64,000 nt of DNA from Liolophura sinensis (taxonomy: Eukaryota; Mollusca; Polyplacophora; Chitonida; Chitonidae): the NCBI RefSeq assembly GCF_032854445.1, contig NC_088301.1, forward strand, positions 2,354,001 to 2,418,000, written 5' to 3'. The first letter of the stretch is position 1, and each line of letters opens with the position of its first letter. The translations under genes were made by a program, and so were the position numbers. The notes under the pieces are model-generated. The model was not told where the DNA came from, did no database searches, and was given only the letters and a program-made list of their open reading frames with translations. This document shows positions 45,355-57,594 of this stretch, piece after piece.

Positions 45355-46345
45355 GAAAAGATCGTATACCAGCCGTCATCCAATAAGGACTTTCCGCATC
45401 AATGATCACAATGCCAATTCCCAAAACGACATTAAACATAAATCATAAAAGAACTAAGAAAGTGTATAAAGTACCAAAAAGGGAGGGATCTTGCAAAGAG
45501 AAGCAGTCATCAGATAGAATTTGGAAAGACGCAAGGTATATTTTAGGCGACTGGGTGAAATCAGTGTTCAAATCGTGTACCCTGTTAGAATATCAGTTGT
45601 CGATAATAAACTATGTATCTCAGTTGCGCTTTGATTGCAACTGTTCATATATTCAACGTGGCGATCTGATTCAACACGATGAACGGGTTAAACGGAATTA
45701 GACACAATCATGATACAGAGCGCCAGAGATTCTGGAGTCTCTGTCCACATATACTTACAAAGGAATTATACTTAACGTAAAACTTAAGAAACTGAGAGCA
45801 AAGGCGAGTGACGAGAAAAACTAGACACACTAGTTTCTGCCCTAATAACTTGGTGCCTTTGCCTGACATCGTCACACAACACACATGATCTAACAAATTC
45901 CACAAGGCTAGATAAACCGAGGAAACGGTTTTGGTCTTTGAAAAAATAATAGGTCCATCTAAGATGTACCGTCTGGAAAGTCTGTGGTTTCCTTTAAATC
46001 CAGCTAAGGTGGGTAAATATCTTTCACAGCCTTTGCTGTATATGGGTTGTTTAAAGCCAGCAGACCATCAATATACTGTTTAGTGAATGAGAAAGACCGC
46101 GCCTTGTGAGGATTACTCTTTGATAGCTGCTGCATATAGTCGTATTCATATGAGAACAGGTACAGGTCAGCCTAAAGTCGGTCACAATTTGCACCCTTCG
46201 GAAACCGATACACTGTTGATATATAGTTTCACATAGATGTTATTATGAACATGGAAACATTCCATGAATGGTAAACTTTTCATGTGGTGGAACTGAAGAA
46301 GGCTATGTCGTCTTTGACGTTAATGTAGCGGGGATCAGTTTTATT
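45355..46345 (-). mobile_element. PLE copy P4, 5'-truncated
   Basis: Open text at 45905-45708 reads RLCSQFLKFYVKYNSFVSIC and QRLQNLWRSV. Downstream is the 3' UTR block GCAATCAAAGCGCAACTGAG. Upstream fragments match KRYIDGLLALNN and the Penelope RT middle region, ending near 46345 in text equivalent to the TGHRYINVRNNK part of P2. Many stops. Confidence 0.8.
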
Positions 46346-46375
46346 AAACAAACGAAGAGAAGGGACGTCCTAAGC

Positions 46376-47460
46376 CAAGCGCAGCCGCAACCCTGCCCCA
46401 TCAGTATATATAAATTTATAATTCGGATTATTAGCCTTAATTTCAGCAAAACATTGCTAATTTACAAGTGGGTTTTTATTTGCTGTCTTATATTTACACA
46501 GATCAAGTATGAGTTTAGATTGTGAAAGATGTCAAGGAGGAGAGTCCTGAAAGACACAGGAGCTATAATCTCTAGCTAGATGTTAGCTCCCACATTATGG
46601 TTTGCGGCACGAATACCGAACAAATGGATCTTATTAAGATATTTATTATGTGTGTCCACATACAATGGGCCGAAAACAGTGGCTATGCCTTAAGCTTTGT
46701 AACATACTGCAGGCTGAGTTTAATACGTCGGTTATGTACAAAAGGTTCATTTGCCTCTGTGTGTAAACTCTCTATTGGCGAGGTTCTAAGAACACCGGGG
46801 CTAAGCCTCAAATATTGGCAATGGACAGAATCCAACATTTTAACGTACGGGGGAGTAAATGATCAAATTTCGACATCCCCAAACATAGATTAAGATTTAG
46901 TAAGACAGACCGATCAGGACCCTAAACGGTGCTAGACGCGACCCTAATTGTATGAAGAACCCGTGTACATTTAGCTTTATGGAATATAAAATGTATTTTA
47001 CTATCAAACAGTATGCCTAACATTTAAGCTTAGTGTGACGCCGAAGCTTCAGTTTACAACAAAAATACATACAGACGGTTTTAAATGTTGAAAGACTAAC
47101 ATCTAAAACCGGTTTTAGTTGCCCATTTTTCGATTGAGACAAAGCTGCAGCCGACGTTGGATGTTATTCATACTTCTAGCACGGTAGCATATCAGAAAAT
47201 TATCAACAAATGAAGAACCCTGTGTGCCAGATGTTAATGCTTTGAGCAAGGTATTAATTTTCATACTTAAAAGTGTGTGTGATATAACATTGTCCTGAGA
47301 TAAATCTCTTTCTTCCTGACACGAGTCAAAATGATTGGACCCCATGCGTAGCTTAAACTGACGGTTAGATACTAATTCGGATGTGTATAATGATAATTGA
47401 CCTTTAAGACCCATGTCTGACAGCTCTTTTAAAAATCAGAAACTTATAATAGACCTTTTT
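46376..47460 (-). mobile_element. I-type LINE copy L7, minus strand
   Basis: From 47460 downward: DMGLKGQLSLYTSELVSNRQ, then MKINTLLKALTSGTQGSSFV and DNFLICYRARSMNNIQRR (catalytic box reads FVDN). The post-RT region follows, and the copy stops at the RNase H start (KFIYTDG, near 46420-46400). Both ends are truncated. Confidence 0.82.
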
Positions 47461-47564
47461 CAATGCAATTTAAAGTTCATCGCTATGAAACGGATTATAA
47501 TAGAAAGAGCAATTTAATTTTCTCCTTCCGGTTTTTGATATGTTGGAATTCCAAGTAATAACTA

Positions 47565-48255
47565 GGTTACCATTACATGGATGTTTCGATGTTCATAGAC
47601 TTGCTTGAATTTTCCATTGATAACATCTATGTGAAATTTAGGGAACAATATATCAACAATGTATCGGTATTCAGATGGATGCAAATGGCAGCAGAATACG
47701 GATGGGTCCTGCATATGGCGTGTACCTCGCATTTGTTAGATCCTGCGTGTTGTGTGACGATTTCAATCAACGTCACAAGTTATTACTGCAAAAAACTGGT
47801 GTGACAAGGTTTTTCCATCACAAGCCTTCGTTTTAGATTGAGTATAAATTCACTTTTAAGTAAATATGGACAAAGCGTCCAGAATCTCTGGCGCTCTGCT
47901 TCATGTTAGTGTCTAATTCCACTTAACCCGGGGCTAGGAAACCTTATAATCATCTTGTTGAATTAGATCGCCACGCTGGATGGCTGCATTCTAAGCGCAG
48001 ATGTGACACATATTTGTTTTCCACATCTTATGGTACATGATTTGAATACTGATTTCAGCCAGTTGCCTAGAACATACCTTGCATCTTTCCAACATGATCT
48101 AAAACTAATGACTGCTTCTTTTTGCATGATTCCATCCTGTTTTCGTACTTTATGTATTTTTATTTCTTTGTGTGGTTTGTGGGAGTTGGCCTATCGGTTA
48201 TTGACTTGGAAGATCTTTATTGGTTGGCGGCTGGTATACAAAGGACTGTTTCGAC
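47565..48255 (+). mobile_element. PLE copy P5, 5'-truncated
   Basis: It starts at GGTTACCATTACATGGATGT (the HSWDVSMF region), skips the catalytic box to text matching AYGVYISRLVAFVRSC and QRHKLLLQK, then has the 3' UTR shared with P0 and ends at GGACTGTTTCGACG. Confidence 0.8.
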
Positions 48256-49151
48256 GCACAGATTCTGGGACTTCAAGAAGAGGTTCCGACCTCGGCAATT
48301 TTTTGTTCATAATGCATAAATCTTGCTGGATGTATCACATTTTTTCTTGAATATTCTTGTGATACTTTTCCATGGTTTTTTTTTTTTGGCAAAGCAAAGG
48401 ATTTTCACCATGCACCTCTCCCAAGTGTGTTGGAAGTGATACTTAATACGCCACCAAAAATAATCCTGAGTGACTGCGTAGACTTTTCTTGCGTTCTTCA
48501 AAGATTCAACACAGTCGACGCTGTCATAAAATATTTAAAGGCGTCCCATTTGCGTCTTACCGCATATCGAGGAGATCTGGGCTCGTTATGTTCACCGGGT
48601 CCCCACTGGAGAGCTCACCGTTAACCGCTGGTGAGACATCAACATCGTCGTCAGCTTATTACCTATGAAGCTGGCGAATCCACAAAATAACTGTTCAAAG
48701 ATAATACTGAACCCGCACACAGTGATTCCTGGGATTGAAAGACAATCATAAAGGACATCTATTGGCCAAGACGCGCTTGCGTTGTGCGATTTAAACTGCT
48801 TACTTGCTTTCTGGCTTTTTGCTGCCCCGTCGTTTCCCTTCTTCGCCAGACCTGGACGAAAGATGAATGAAGATGAATTGTTTAATTGTGCCACTGCAAT
48901 GATAAATACAGTTGATGTTCCTTGGGTCTTGAAACAAAGAGCTCGTCATGGTGTTCGCGTGGCTTTCACCGAATTACTAGGGAGCTCGCAGGCCTCGATG
49001 ATTAAAGCGCTGTTCGCTGCGACCCTAGGTCAAGGTCTTGTCTTCCAATCCAAATCTTGCTACAAATCCAGCTATAACACGGGGCCGATCAGTACCGGGC
49101 TGAACATTATTTGCCGAAAGCTAAGCGACACTTAAATCGGGTTTATGTATT
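48256..49151 (+). other. No recognised gene; one open stretch of 117 codons
   Basis: 48782-49135 is open for 117 codons (MNEDELFNCATAMINTVDVP internally) but overlaps a 100-codon opposite-strand stretch at 48592-48894. I recognise no domain and see no repeat. It could be an exon-like remnant or chance. Confidence 0.35.
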
Positions 49152-49396
49152 CATTTATTTATTTGATTGGTGTTTTATGCTGTATTCAAGAATAGTTCAA
49201 TTATACGACGGCGGCCAGCATTATGGTGGGAGGAAGCGGGCAGAGCCCGGGGAAAACACACGACCACCCGTAGGTTGCTGACAGACCTTCCCACATACCG
49301 CCGGAGAGGAAACCAGCAAGAACTGGACTTGAACTCACAGCGATCGCATTGGTACAAGGCTCCTGGGTCATTACGCTGCGCTAGCGCGCTAAATAG
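49152..49396 (-). mobile_element. SINE-1, full length, minus strand
   Basis: The plus text runs from TTATTTATTTGATTGGTGTT (tail) through GGCGGCCAGCATTATGGTGG to GGTCATTACGCTGCGCTAGC at the head side. The terminal GGCCCC is eroded. Confidence 0.88.
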
Positions 49397-50095
49397 GTTT
49401 TAAGGAATACATAAAAATCAAATGAACCCATTTAAGTAACTATATAAACAAACTATTCTCGCTCAACAAAGTAGCTCTGCATACATATAAATATATTGTT
49501 CTTTCATTTTCGAATACATAGTCTTTATTCTGATGTCAGTGAGGAGACCAGAATGGTTAGACACGTCGCTATCGTATTTTCAAGGTCCTTGACAGAGAAA
49601 GACTCAACATGAAGATTGGTATGCTCAGTAAATGTTGTGTCCACTACGAGCATGAATGGTTTCTGTGCATCATTCTTGTTGAAGTCAACAGTCGAGCGAG
49701 GAATGCTTGGGGAATTTCCGCCCAGATCCAAATTAGGTCTGTAGCCATTGTTTCAACGTTTTTAGGCTAGCGTCTCTGCTGTCTCAAGCGTCGATCCATT
49801 TTGTCCCAAACGTGCTCATATTCGTTTTAAATATTATAAAAACTGTGCAAACTTTAGTGCACACTAAGTTTTTTGACCAAATATATTTTGTTGACAAACC
49901 ATTTGTTAGTGAACAGATGTATCTATTTCCCTAGTTCTGGAATAAAATGATATTGTAACATGTTATACCTGTATGACTTGGGTTTGCGCTCACCAAATAG
50001 AAATAGTCAAAAACCTAGTCGACCTTATGTAGTTACAGCTTCACTGAGAGAAACGTCCTGTCTTGTGTCTTAACAGTTGCACTGAATTATTCCTT
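49397..50095 (+). other. No gene recognised
   Basis: Only short open stretches. No repeat match. Confidence 0.4.
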
Positions 50096-50205
50096 TATTT
50101 ACTGAAGTGGTATTTTATGCCATACTCAGGGATATTTCACTTACATTACAGCAGCCAGCATATGGCTTCAGAAAACAAGACAGAGCCCGGGGAAACCCAC
50201 GATCA
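50096..50205 (-). mobile_element. SINE-1 fragment, minus strand
   Basis: TTTACTGAAGTGGTATTTTATGCCATACTCAGGGATATTTCACTT is a diverged reverse-complement SINE-1 tail, followed by CAGAGCCCGGGGAAACCCAC. Confidence 0.75.
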
Positions 50206-50544
50206 GTAATAGCATTGACCTACACCCGCATACCTGACCGGCCTGCTACAAAGCAACACCATCTCAAACTTAAACGTTTGTTTTCAGAAAACCGTACTTT
50301 TTCCGTCAGGAAAGTACGGCATCCGTATATTCCTATATTCGTCTGGCAAAGTAGATAATACGTGTAATACATTCTTCGTGTAAGACGAATCAATCACTGT
50401 CCTATATTTATCCTGGATAGACAGACCACTGTTTTCACCCAACTAGCAACACCTATGCCGTCACTCGATGATCGGGCATAGCTAATCAATATCTAAAGAA
50501 AATATCTTACGGGAATTTAACATTGTGGCTTCGCTGTTATATAG

Positions 50545-51765
50545 CTTAGTGGTCAAGGAAAAGTTTTAACGTGAGTGAAGTTAGACTGCAGTTCGCAGAT
50601 GGCATTTAACTATTCAACAGGGACAAGTCCTTATTACTATAAATTATATGTTCTGCCAATATCTACATAAATACTACTTGATGCGGACTATCAGCTGGTG
50701 CCAATGTTTTCTGATTCTGACACCAGTCCTGTGGGCGCTTCTGTGAATAGCAGTCTAAACAACAGTCTTGCCTATATCTCCATTAATACTGCACCTACAA
50801 ACATCATACTTAGTACATTAGTAACACTTAATGCGGGCTATCACATGCTGCCATTGATTTTTTAATCTGACACTAGGGAGCGCTTCTGTGAATAGCAGTC
50901 TAGCCCATTACTCTATTATTACTGCACTTACATACATCATATTTGGTACATTAATAACACTTAATGCGGGCTATCACGTGACACCAATGATTTCCGATTG
51001 TCACACCAGGAAATGCGTCTGTGAATAGCTCGTATATCTCCATAAATACTGCACCTACAGACATCATACTTAGTACATTAATAACAATTAATGCCAACGA
51101 TTTTCGATTCTGACACCAGAGGGTGCGTCTGTGAATAGCAATCTGGCCCATATATTGCACTTACATACATCATATTTAGTACATTATTAACACTTAATGC
51201 GGGCTATCGCGTCATACAGAAATTTCCCGATTCTGACACCAGGGGGCAATTCTGTGAATAGCTACCTGAATAGCAGTCTGGCCCATATCTCCACTAATAC
51301 TGCACCTACAGACATCATATTTGGTACATTAGTAAAACTTAATGCGGTCTTTTAAGCGATGACAATGATTCCCGTTTTTGACACCAGTGAGCGCTTCTCT
51401 GGATAGCAGTCTGGCTCTTATCTCCATGAATACTGCACCTACAGACATCACACTTAGTACATTATCAAGATTTAATAAGGGCTATCACGTGACCTATATC
51501 TCCATTAATACTGAACCTACATACATCATACTTAGTACATTAATAACTGTCGCTCCTGTGAATGGCAGTCTGAGTAGCAGTCTGGCCCATATGTCCATGA
51601 GTACTGCACCTAAGACATCCTATTTGGTACATTACTAACACTTAATGCGGGCTATCCCGTCATGGCAATGAATTCCGATTCTGGCACCAGGTGGCGCTTC
51701 TGTGAATATCAGTGTGAATAGCGGTCTTTTCATTTCTCCACAAATATTGCACCTACAGGCATACT
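50545..51765 (+). repeat. Left arm: about nine units of a 105-150-bp tandem repeat
   Basis: Units start ACTTAATGCGGGCTATCACG, contain GATTCTGACACCAGGGGGCGC and CTTCTGTGAATAGCAGTCTG, and end CATACTTAGTACATTAATAAC. Starts lie near 50676, 50827, 50959, 51086, 51191, 51337, 51470 and 51640, with one unit truncated. Units differ by several substitutions and indels. Confidence 0.9.
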
Positions 51766-52079
51766 TGCCTCAAACACTACATACCCCTAATACCATCAAA
51801 TATCCCTGCCGATTTGCCAGATATTAATCTTGTGTACTTATTTTGAATTCTACATCGACGCATTTGCCCGTGTTTTCGGTGTACTTTTGTATCCACGGAT
51901 GTATAGGCAACTAATGGTAATATCAGCTTTGACTTGTAAGGATAGATGATGAAATACGTGATGCATTCCTGGGGCTAGCCTCACATTTGCCTTTCTATTT
52001 ACATGAATGTGTTAATACCTAATAAGGCAAACAATCCCTGTCAGCTGACACTTTTGATCCTAACGTTCTGGATAACATG

Positions 52080-54506
52080 TGTTTTGATCCACTGGACCTA
52101 AGTGATACACATGCCTCCCCCACCAGTTTTTTTTAGTGATTATGAATTGGTCTATTGGCAGAAATTACAAAATACTAATTGTAATTACTACTCGCCTCCA
52201 TCCTTTATATCTGAATCTTTTCTACAAATCCTTGATAGCAGCTACATTTCTTTTCTGCATATGATCGCAACAAGCATTAACAAGCATTTTGACAAAATAG
52301 TCAGCTTTATTCATAATCTAAATTTTCCCTTCACCTTTGCGTCTCTGAAAGCTGGGTCTCTGATAGGAATTCATCACCTTTTGACGTGTCTAGTTATAAG
52401 TTCTTTTTATGTCACGATCTAAACAAAAGGGTGGCGGCCTTGTTTTATATGTGAATAACAGGATAATTAGTTGCTATCTTAGAGAAAACTTGAGTAATAT
52501 CGATGAAAATGGTAATTTTGAATGTCTATTTATTCAGTGTGTCATAGGTGAAATTAGTTACCTGGTTGGAAATATATATAGGCCCCCGGTACAGATGTCA
52601 ATATTTTTAATAAACATGTATTGTCTGTTCTCAAAATATGTGGAAATGAAAGGAAATAAAATATATTATTATGGGTGACTATAATACAGACCTTTTTAAA
52701 GCTGATGTGAATCACCCAGCTAAATCCTTCCTTGAAAGAATGAAATCCTGTTATTTCTTCCGTCAGATAACCAAACCAACAAGGGTCCAATCTCGATCTG
52801 CTAATTTTTTCAAAATTTTTTTTGCTAATATTCATGATTCAAGCCTTCTATGAGGAATTTTACTAAGGGATATTACAGATCATTTTCTAATATTTTACAA
52901 AATAAAAGCTGACCAGCATAAAATGATGCCAGCACAGCAAAACGTCAGCCATCGTAAGTTTACACCAATAGAAAAGGAACGCTTTTGCCAACAAATCAGA
53001 GCTACAAACTGGGATAATATACTGACTAAGCAAGATAACTCTCAAGAGCACTCACTAACTTTTCGGATCAATTTACTTCACTATATGACGGATGCTTTCC
53101 AGTAACAACCATGACTTAACAAAATTACCATAATTACCAACACCTAGGATTTCCCGTGCCTTGCTGGTATCAATCCACGAGAAAACAGGCTATAAACACA
53201 GCAACTTAAACTTAAAACAAGTGATAATCGCCAATGAATAAAGTCAATAGTCTGCTCCATCTTACAAGCAAACAAACTTTCGAATGTCAGTTCAACAAAG
53301 TAAATCAAGACATAGAAAAGGCCTGGAAAATTATTAATGAACTACTGTGTCGAAATAGAAAAGCAAGTAAGTGGCAAGTTTTCAATATTAATGGAAGTGA
53401 CATTTTGTTGAGAGCGTGATTGCTAGTGAGCAATCGTACATCCCTTGTAAAGTTAGTGTTAGATGTAATATGCACATCTCTAACACACATTATCAATTTA
53501 TCTCTTACTTCTGGAACTGTTCTGAATAGTCTAAAAATTACCTAGTCTTGCCTATATATCAATCTGGTCAGACTAATCACATTGAAAATTATAGACCTAT
53601 TTCTGTTCTGCCTTGTTTCAGCAATATCCTTGAGAAAACTGTATCAATAATGTACCTGGAATATCAAGAAGCAAAATCTATAACTAATCCAAACCAGTTT
53701 GGTTTCAGGGACAATCATTCTACCATTCACGCTGCCTATAGTCTTTACGAAAAACTAGTAAATGCGAAAGAGAATAAACAGTACAGTACCATAACATTCT
53801 TGGACGTGTCAAAGGCATTTGACACTGTAAACCACGAGATCCTTCTTCTTAAACTTTGTCATTATGGTATTCGCAACTGCTCAAATAAATGGTTTAAAAA
53901 AATATCTTTCTGACAGACAACAATTTTAAACTTTAATAACGCCCAATGCAACCCAGCTACATTTTGGTGTCCCCAAGGCATCTATTCTTTGCCCGCCTTT
54001 ATTTTTACTCGACATTAATGACATCATTAGAGCATCAAACCCCCTGAATCTTACTCTATTTGCAGAGGACACAAGTTGCATTTTCTCCAACAATGACGCA
54101 ACTGAAGAAGGGATTTTTGTCATAAATGTCCAGTTGGAAAAATTTATACGTGGCTTGTGGCCAACCGGTTATCTCTGAATACCTCCAAAACCAAATATAT
54201 GTCAATAAAACCCAATAACTAGAAAATAACTGCAATTCCCAGTTTGGTTATTTCTGGTAACAAAATTGAAAAAGTTGACAAATTCAAATTTCTTGGTATA
54301 TTTTTCAATGAGAAACTGACCTGGACTGTTCATATAAGCTACTTATGTTCCCAACTGTCAAGAAATATAGGCCTTATTTCACACATTAAACACTCTGTAA
54401 ATAAAAAAAACCCTACTAATCCTTTATAACTCCCTTATTTGTCCATATCGACTATACGGCAATATATTATGGTGAAACGCATATCAGACACATATCAACC
54501 AGTGGT
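52080..54506 (+). mobile_element. CR1/L2-like non-LTR retrotransposon, decayed
   Basis: A single ORF2-type coding region in shifted frames. Before the endonuclease stands SINKHFDKIVSFIHNLNFPF, then CVSESWVSDRN-type text, KGGGLVLYVNNRI, YLVGNIYRPP and GDYNTDLF (APE endonuclease). RT: HIENYRPISVLPCFSNILEK, NPNQFGFRDNHST, FLDVSKAFDTVNHEIL and VPQGSILCPPLF-like text near 53970. The YADD region is changed to FAEDTS. VDKFKFLGIFFNEKLTW is in the thumb. There is no RNase H, unlike the I-type LINE. It breaks off at 54506 where a SINE-1 tail begins. It has lost at least one internal block near 53420. Confidence 0.88.
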
Positions 54507-54582
54507 TTAGTTGCTGGCCGCCGTCGTATAAGTGAAATATTCTTGAGTACGGCGTAAAACACTAATCAAATAAATAAATTTA
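54507..54582 (+). mobile_element. SINE-1 3' tail joined to the LINE
   Basis: TTGCTGGCCGCCGTCGTATA followed by TACGGCGTAAAACACTAATC and AAATAAATAAAT is the last 70 bp of SINE-1, directly fused to LINE RT-thumb coding sequence. Confidence 0.85.
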
Positions 54583-54639
54583 TAATACATGGATAAATTG
54601 TTGCTGGGAACAAGGTCGTACATGTATAAAGCTGTTAAG

Positions 54640-54900
54640 GGGCCTCCGTGGCTCAGTCGGTTAGCACGCTAGAGCAGCGTAATGACCCAGGAGCCTCTCA
54701 CCAATGCGGTCGCTGTGAGTTCAAGTCCAGCTCATGCTGGCTTCCTCTCCAGCCGTAAGTGGGAAGGTCTGGCAGCAACCTGCGGATGGTCGTGGGTTTC
54801 CCCCGGGCTGTGCCCGGTTTCCACCCACCATAATGCTGGCCGCCGTCGTATAAGTGAAATATTCTTGAGTACGGCGTAAAACACCAATCAAATAAATACA
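54640..54900 (+). mobile_element. SINE-1, full length and well preserved
   Basis: GGGGCCTCCGTGGCTCAGTC head, B box GAGTTCAAGTCC, body and tail TACGGCGTAAAACACCAATC with AAATAAATACATAAA. Flanks AAAGCTGTTAAG (left, 54628-54639) and AAAGCTGTTAAG (right, 54901-54912) form a perfect 12-bp target duplication, so this is a recent insertion. Confidence 0.93.
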
Positions 54901-54984
54901 TAAAGCTGTTAAGTAGCAAACAATAGAAAAATCAGTACCTAAGAGTGTCTATCCGCAGGGCGACAAGTACACACATTATTGTCA

Positions 54985-56190
54985 TTTATGTACCAAGTAT
55001 GATGTCTGTAGGTGCAGTATGTACAGATATATGGGCCAAGCTGCTGTTCCGACAGCTATTCACAGAATTGTCCCCTGGAGTCAGATTAGGAAATCATTGC
55101 CATGACGTAATAGGCCGCATTAAATATCAATGTTGTACAAAGAATGATATCTGAAGGTGCAGTATTTATGGGGCTATGGGCCAGACTGCTATTCACACTG
55201 CTATTCACAGAAGCGCCCCCTAGTGTCCGAATCGGGGAATTTCTGCGTTACGTGATAGCCCGCACTGTGTTATTAATGTACCAAATATAATGCCTGTAGG
55301 TGCAGTATTAATGGATACGCGCCGGATTGCTATTCAGACAGCTTTTCACAGAAGTGTCCGAATCAGGAATCATTGGCATTGCGTGATAGCCCGCATTAAG
55401 TGTTAATAATGTACGATGTATGATGTCTGTAGGTGCAATATTAATGGAGATATAGGCCAGGCTGCTATTAATCTTCCAAATATAATGTCTGTAGGTGCAG
55501 TATTTATGAAGATATGGGCCAGACTGCCATTCAGACAGATATTAACAGAAACGCCCCCTGGTGTTAGAATCAAGAAATGTAGGTTCCAAGTGATAGCCCG
55601 CATTAGGTGTTATTAATGTACCAAGTATGATGTCTGTAGATATGGACCAGAATGCTATTCACACTGCTATTCACAGAAACGCCCCTTGGTGCCCGAATCG
55701 GGGAATTTCTGCGTTACGTGATAGCACCACTAAGTGTTATTAATGTACCAAATATGATGTCTGTAGGAGCACTATTAACGGAGATACGAGCCACACTGCT
55801 ATTCACACTGCTATTCACAAAAGCGCCCCCTGGTGTCAGAATCGGAAATCATTGGCATCACGTGATAGTCCTCATTAAGTGTTAGTAATGTTCGAATTAT
55901 GATGTCTCTAGGTGCAGTATTAATGGAGATAAGGGCCACACTTCTATTCACACTGCTATTCACAGAAGCGCCCCCTGGTGTCAGAATCGGAAATGATTGG
56001 CATTACGTGATAGCCCGCATTAAGTGTTAATAATGTACCAAATACGATGCCTGTATGTGCAGTATTTATGTACATATTGCCCAAATATATAATTTATAGA
56101 AATAAGTACTTTCCCTTGTTGAATAGCTAACAGCCAACTGGAAACGGCAGTCAAACCCTACTCACGTGAAGTTTTAACCACCTGCATGTG
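54985..56190 (-). repeat. Right arm: about nine inverted units of the same tandem repeat
   Basis: The plus strand shows the reverse complement: ATTAATGTACCAAGTATGATGTC, CTATTCACAGAAGCGCCCCC and GATAGCCCGCATTAAGTGTT recurring about every 130-150 bp. One unit near 55450 is truncated. Open stretches here are by-products of the repeat. Confidence 0.9.
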
Positions 56191-57594
56191 TATTGTCCAG
56201 TCAAGCGTGTATTGGCCATGTCCTCGTACATAAAGAATCAGAGCTAAAACATAGCCCCCCTACTGTACGCGCACTTTGTATCCCCACTCTCACCCACCGC
56301 TAAACACAGAAATCGTTTATTATGTAATACTAATGCAGGCGTTTAAGTGAAAAACTCCGTACTTTCTTATCGAGGAATGTACAGTTACTCGGCCGTTCTC
56401 CACACCAGAAATATTCGAAAACTATCTGTGCAAGGTTGCCGTGAAGAGCCTTTTTTATCCTATAGATCAGGCAAGACCGATAGAAATAACCTGCTTTCAT
56501 GAATTGGATGCGGACTAAAAGCAAAGGAAATGCCACTTGAATAACTGAACACTTGTATTTAACAGTGTAACCTTATGTTTATAATTACCGGTTACTTTTG
56601 CTGCCGGCCTTCATCCTAAAGCTCTTTGAAGTTTTAATTACCTGGGGGCTTTTAAAACACTCCCTCACAAATGACACATTTTCCTCCTATAGGCCATGAT
56701 AGAGATTTGAAACAATAGAAAGACTTTCAAAACTTCTAAATTCTGTTCACTTCAGTGATACTCATCGTGATAAGCTTGATATCTTCTGAAAATTCAGTTT
56801 CGGGTAAAATCATTTACACCTCAGTCATAAAGACTGGTTCCGTTGATTGTTGTTTGCCAGATATACAGGACAATAGCCCGCACGGTGATGACTTACAGAG
56901 TGGTAGAATCGTGTTCATACAACTGCCTTTTGTGACAAAAAAAGGCCAAATATCAACCGTCTCTCAGCATGCATACACCAGTTCACTACCTTTACAGTGC
57001 CCGTTTAGTAACTTCATAAACATTGGTTCCCATTGATGCGAACTGCATGAGAGAGCTGGGGTTATATCACTGTAACCCTAGATCAATGACAAATGTGCTG
57101 ATAAATATGTTTAGTTTCACGAAAGCATAGTCTCGTAAACTCTGAACAACAGCTCAGTTTGTAGTCCCTGTAATGTAGATATGTTAGGTCATTTACACGT
57201 CTATTTTGAATTCTGAAAACCGACATTCTAGAGCGTTTCTTCTTACCGTTCAGAAGATCACTGTCAGAGCAGCTGATATCGACGACATCCACACGACTGC
57301 TACTGCAATCCTGGTATTTGGAATAGTACAGTATGATTTTGCATTTAATGGATAGCATATAGGGGTATGTCTGGAATATAAGAACGTTTCGCATTTAAGT
57401 TCCCTAAAAGCTTCTAAAAATCAGCATACAACTATTTTTTGAATTTTCCGCACGTTTGACATTGATGATATGTGTTCAGCTTTGCATACTATATAGCACT
57501 ATTAGGAACACATTGCTAGGCCAAAGTCATCGTCTTGTGTGTAGAAAACTTGGCTATCGTTTCAATATGTACTTGAACATTTAGAGCAGAATTC
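56191..57594 (+). other. No gene recognised
   Basis: Open stretches of 68-103 codons occur on both strands without known motifs. No repeat match. Confidence 0.45.

Larger units (their letters stand above)
50545..56190. mobile_element. Foldback-like element: inverted arms of a tandem repeat around a LINE
   Basis: The arms 50545-51765 and 54985-56190 are made of the same roughly 130-bp unit in opposite orientation. The homology continues past the arrays on the outer side: left TATTCAACAGGGACAAGTCC and ATAAATTATATGTTC match the reverse complement of the right edge. About 3.2 kb between them holds a CR1/L2-like LINE and SINE-1 copies. Long inverted repeats built from tandem units are the hallmark of foldback elements. 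No transposase is visible. Independent inverted insertions of one tandem-repeat element are the alternative. Confidence 0.6.

Noticed and set aside
50676-51764. CRISPR array
   Set aside because: Repeat units of 105-150 bp are contiguous, with no constant short repeat separating unique spacers, and the context is an animal genome.
55416-55885. Open stretches of 66-77 codons in the right arm as small genes
   Set aside because: They are periodic by-products of the tandem repeat and recur with each unit.
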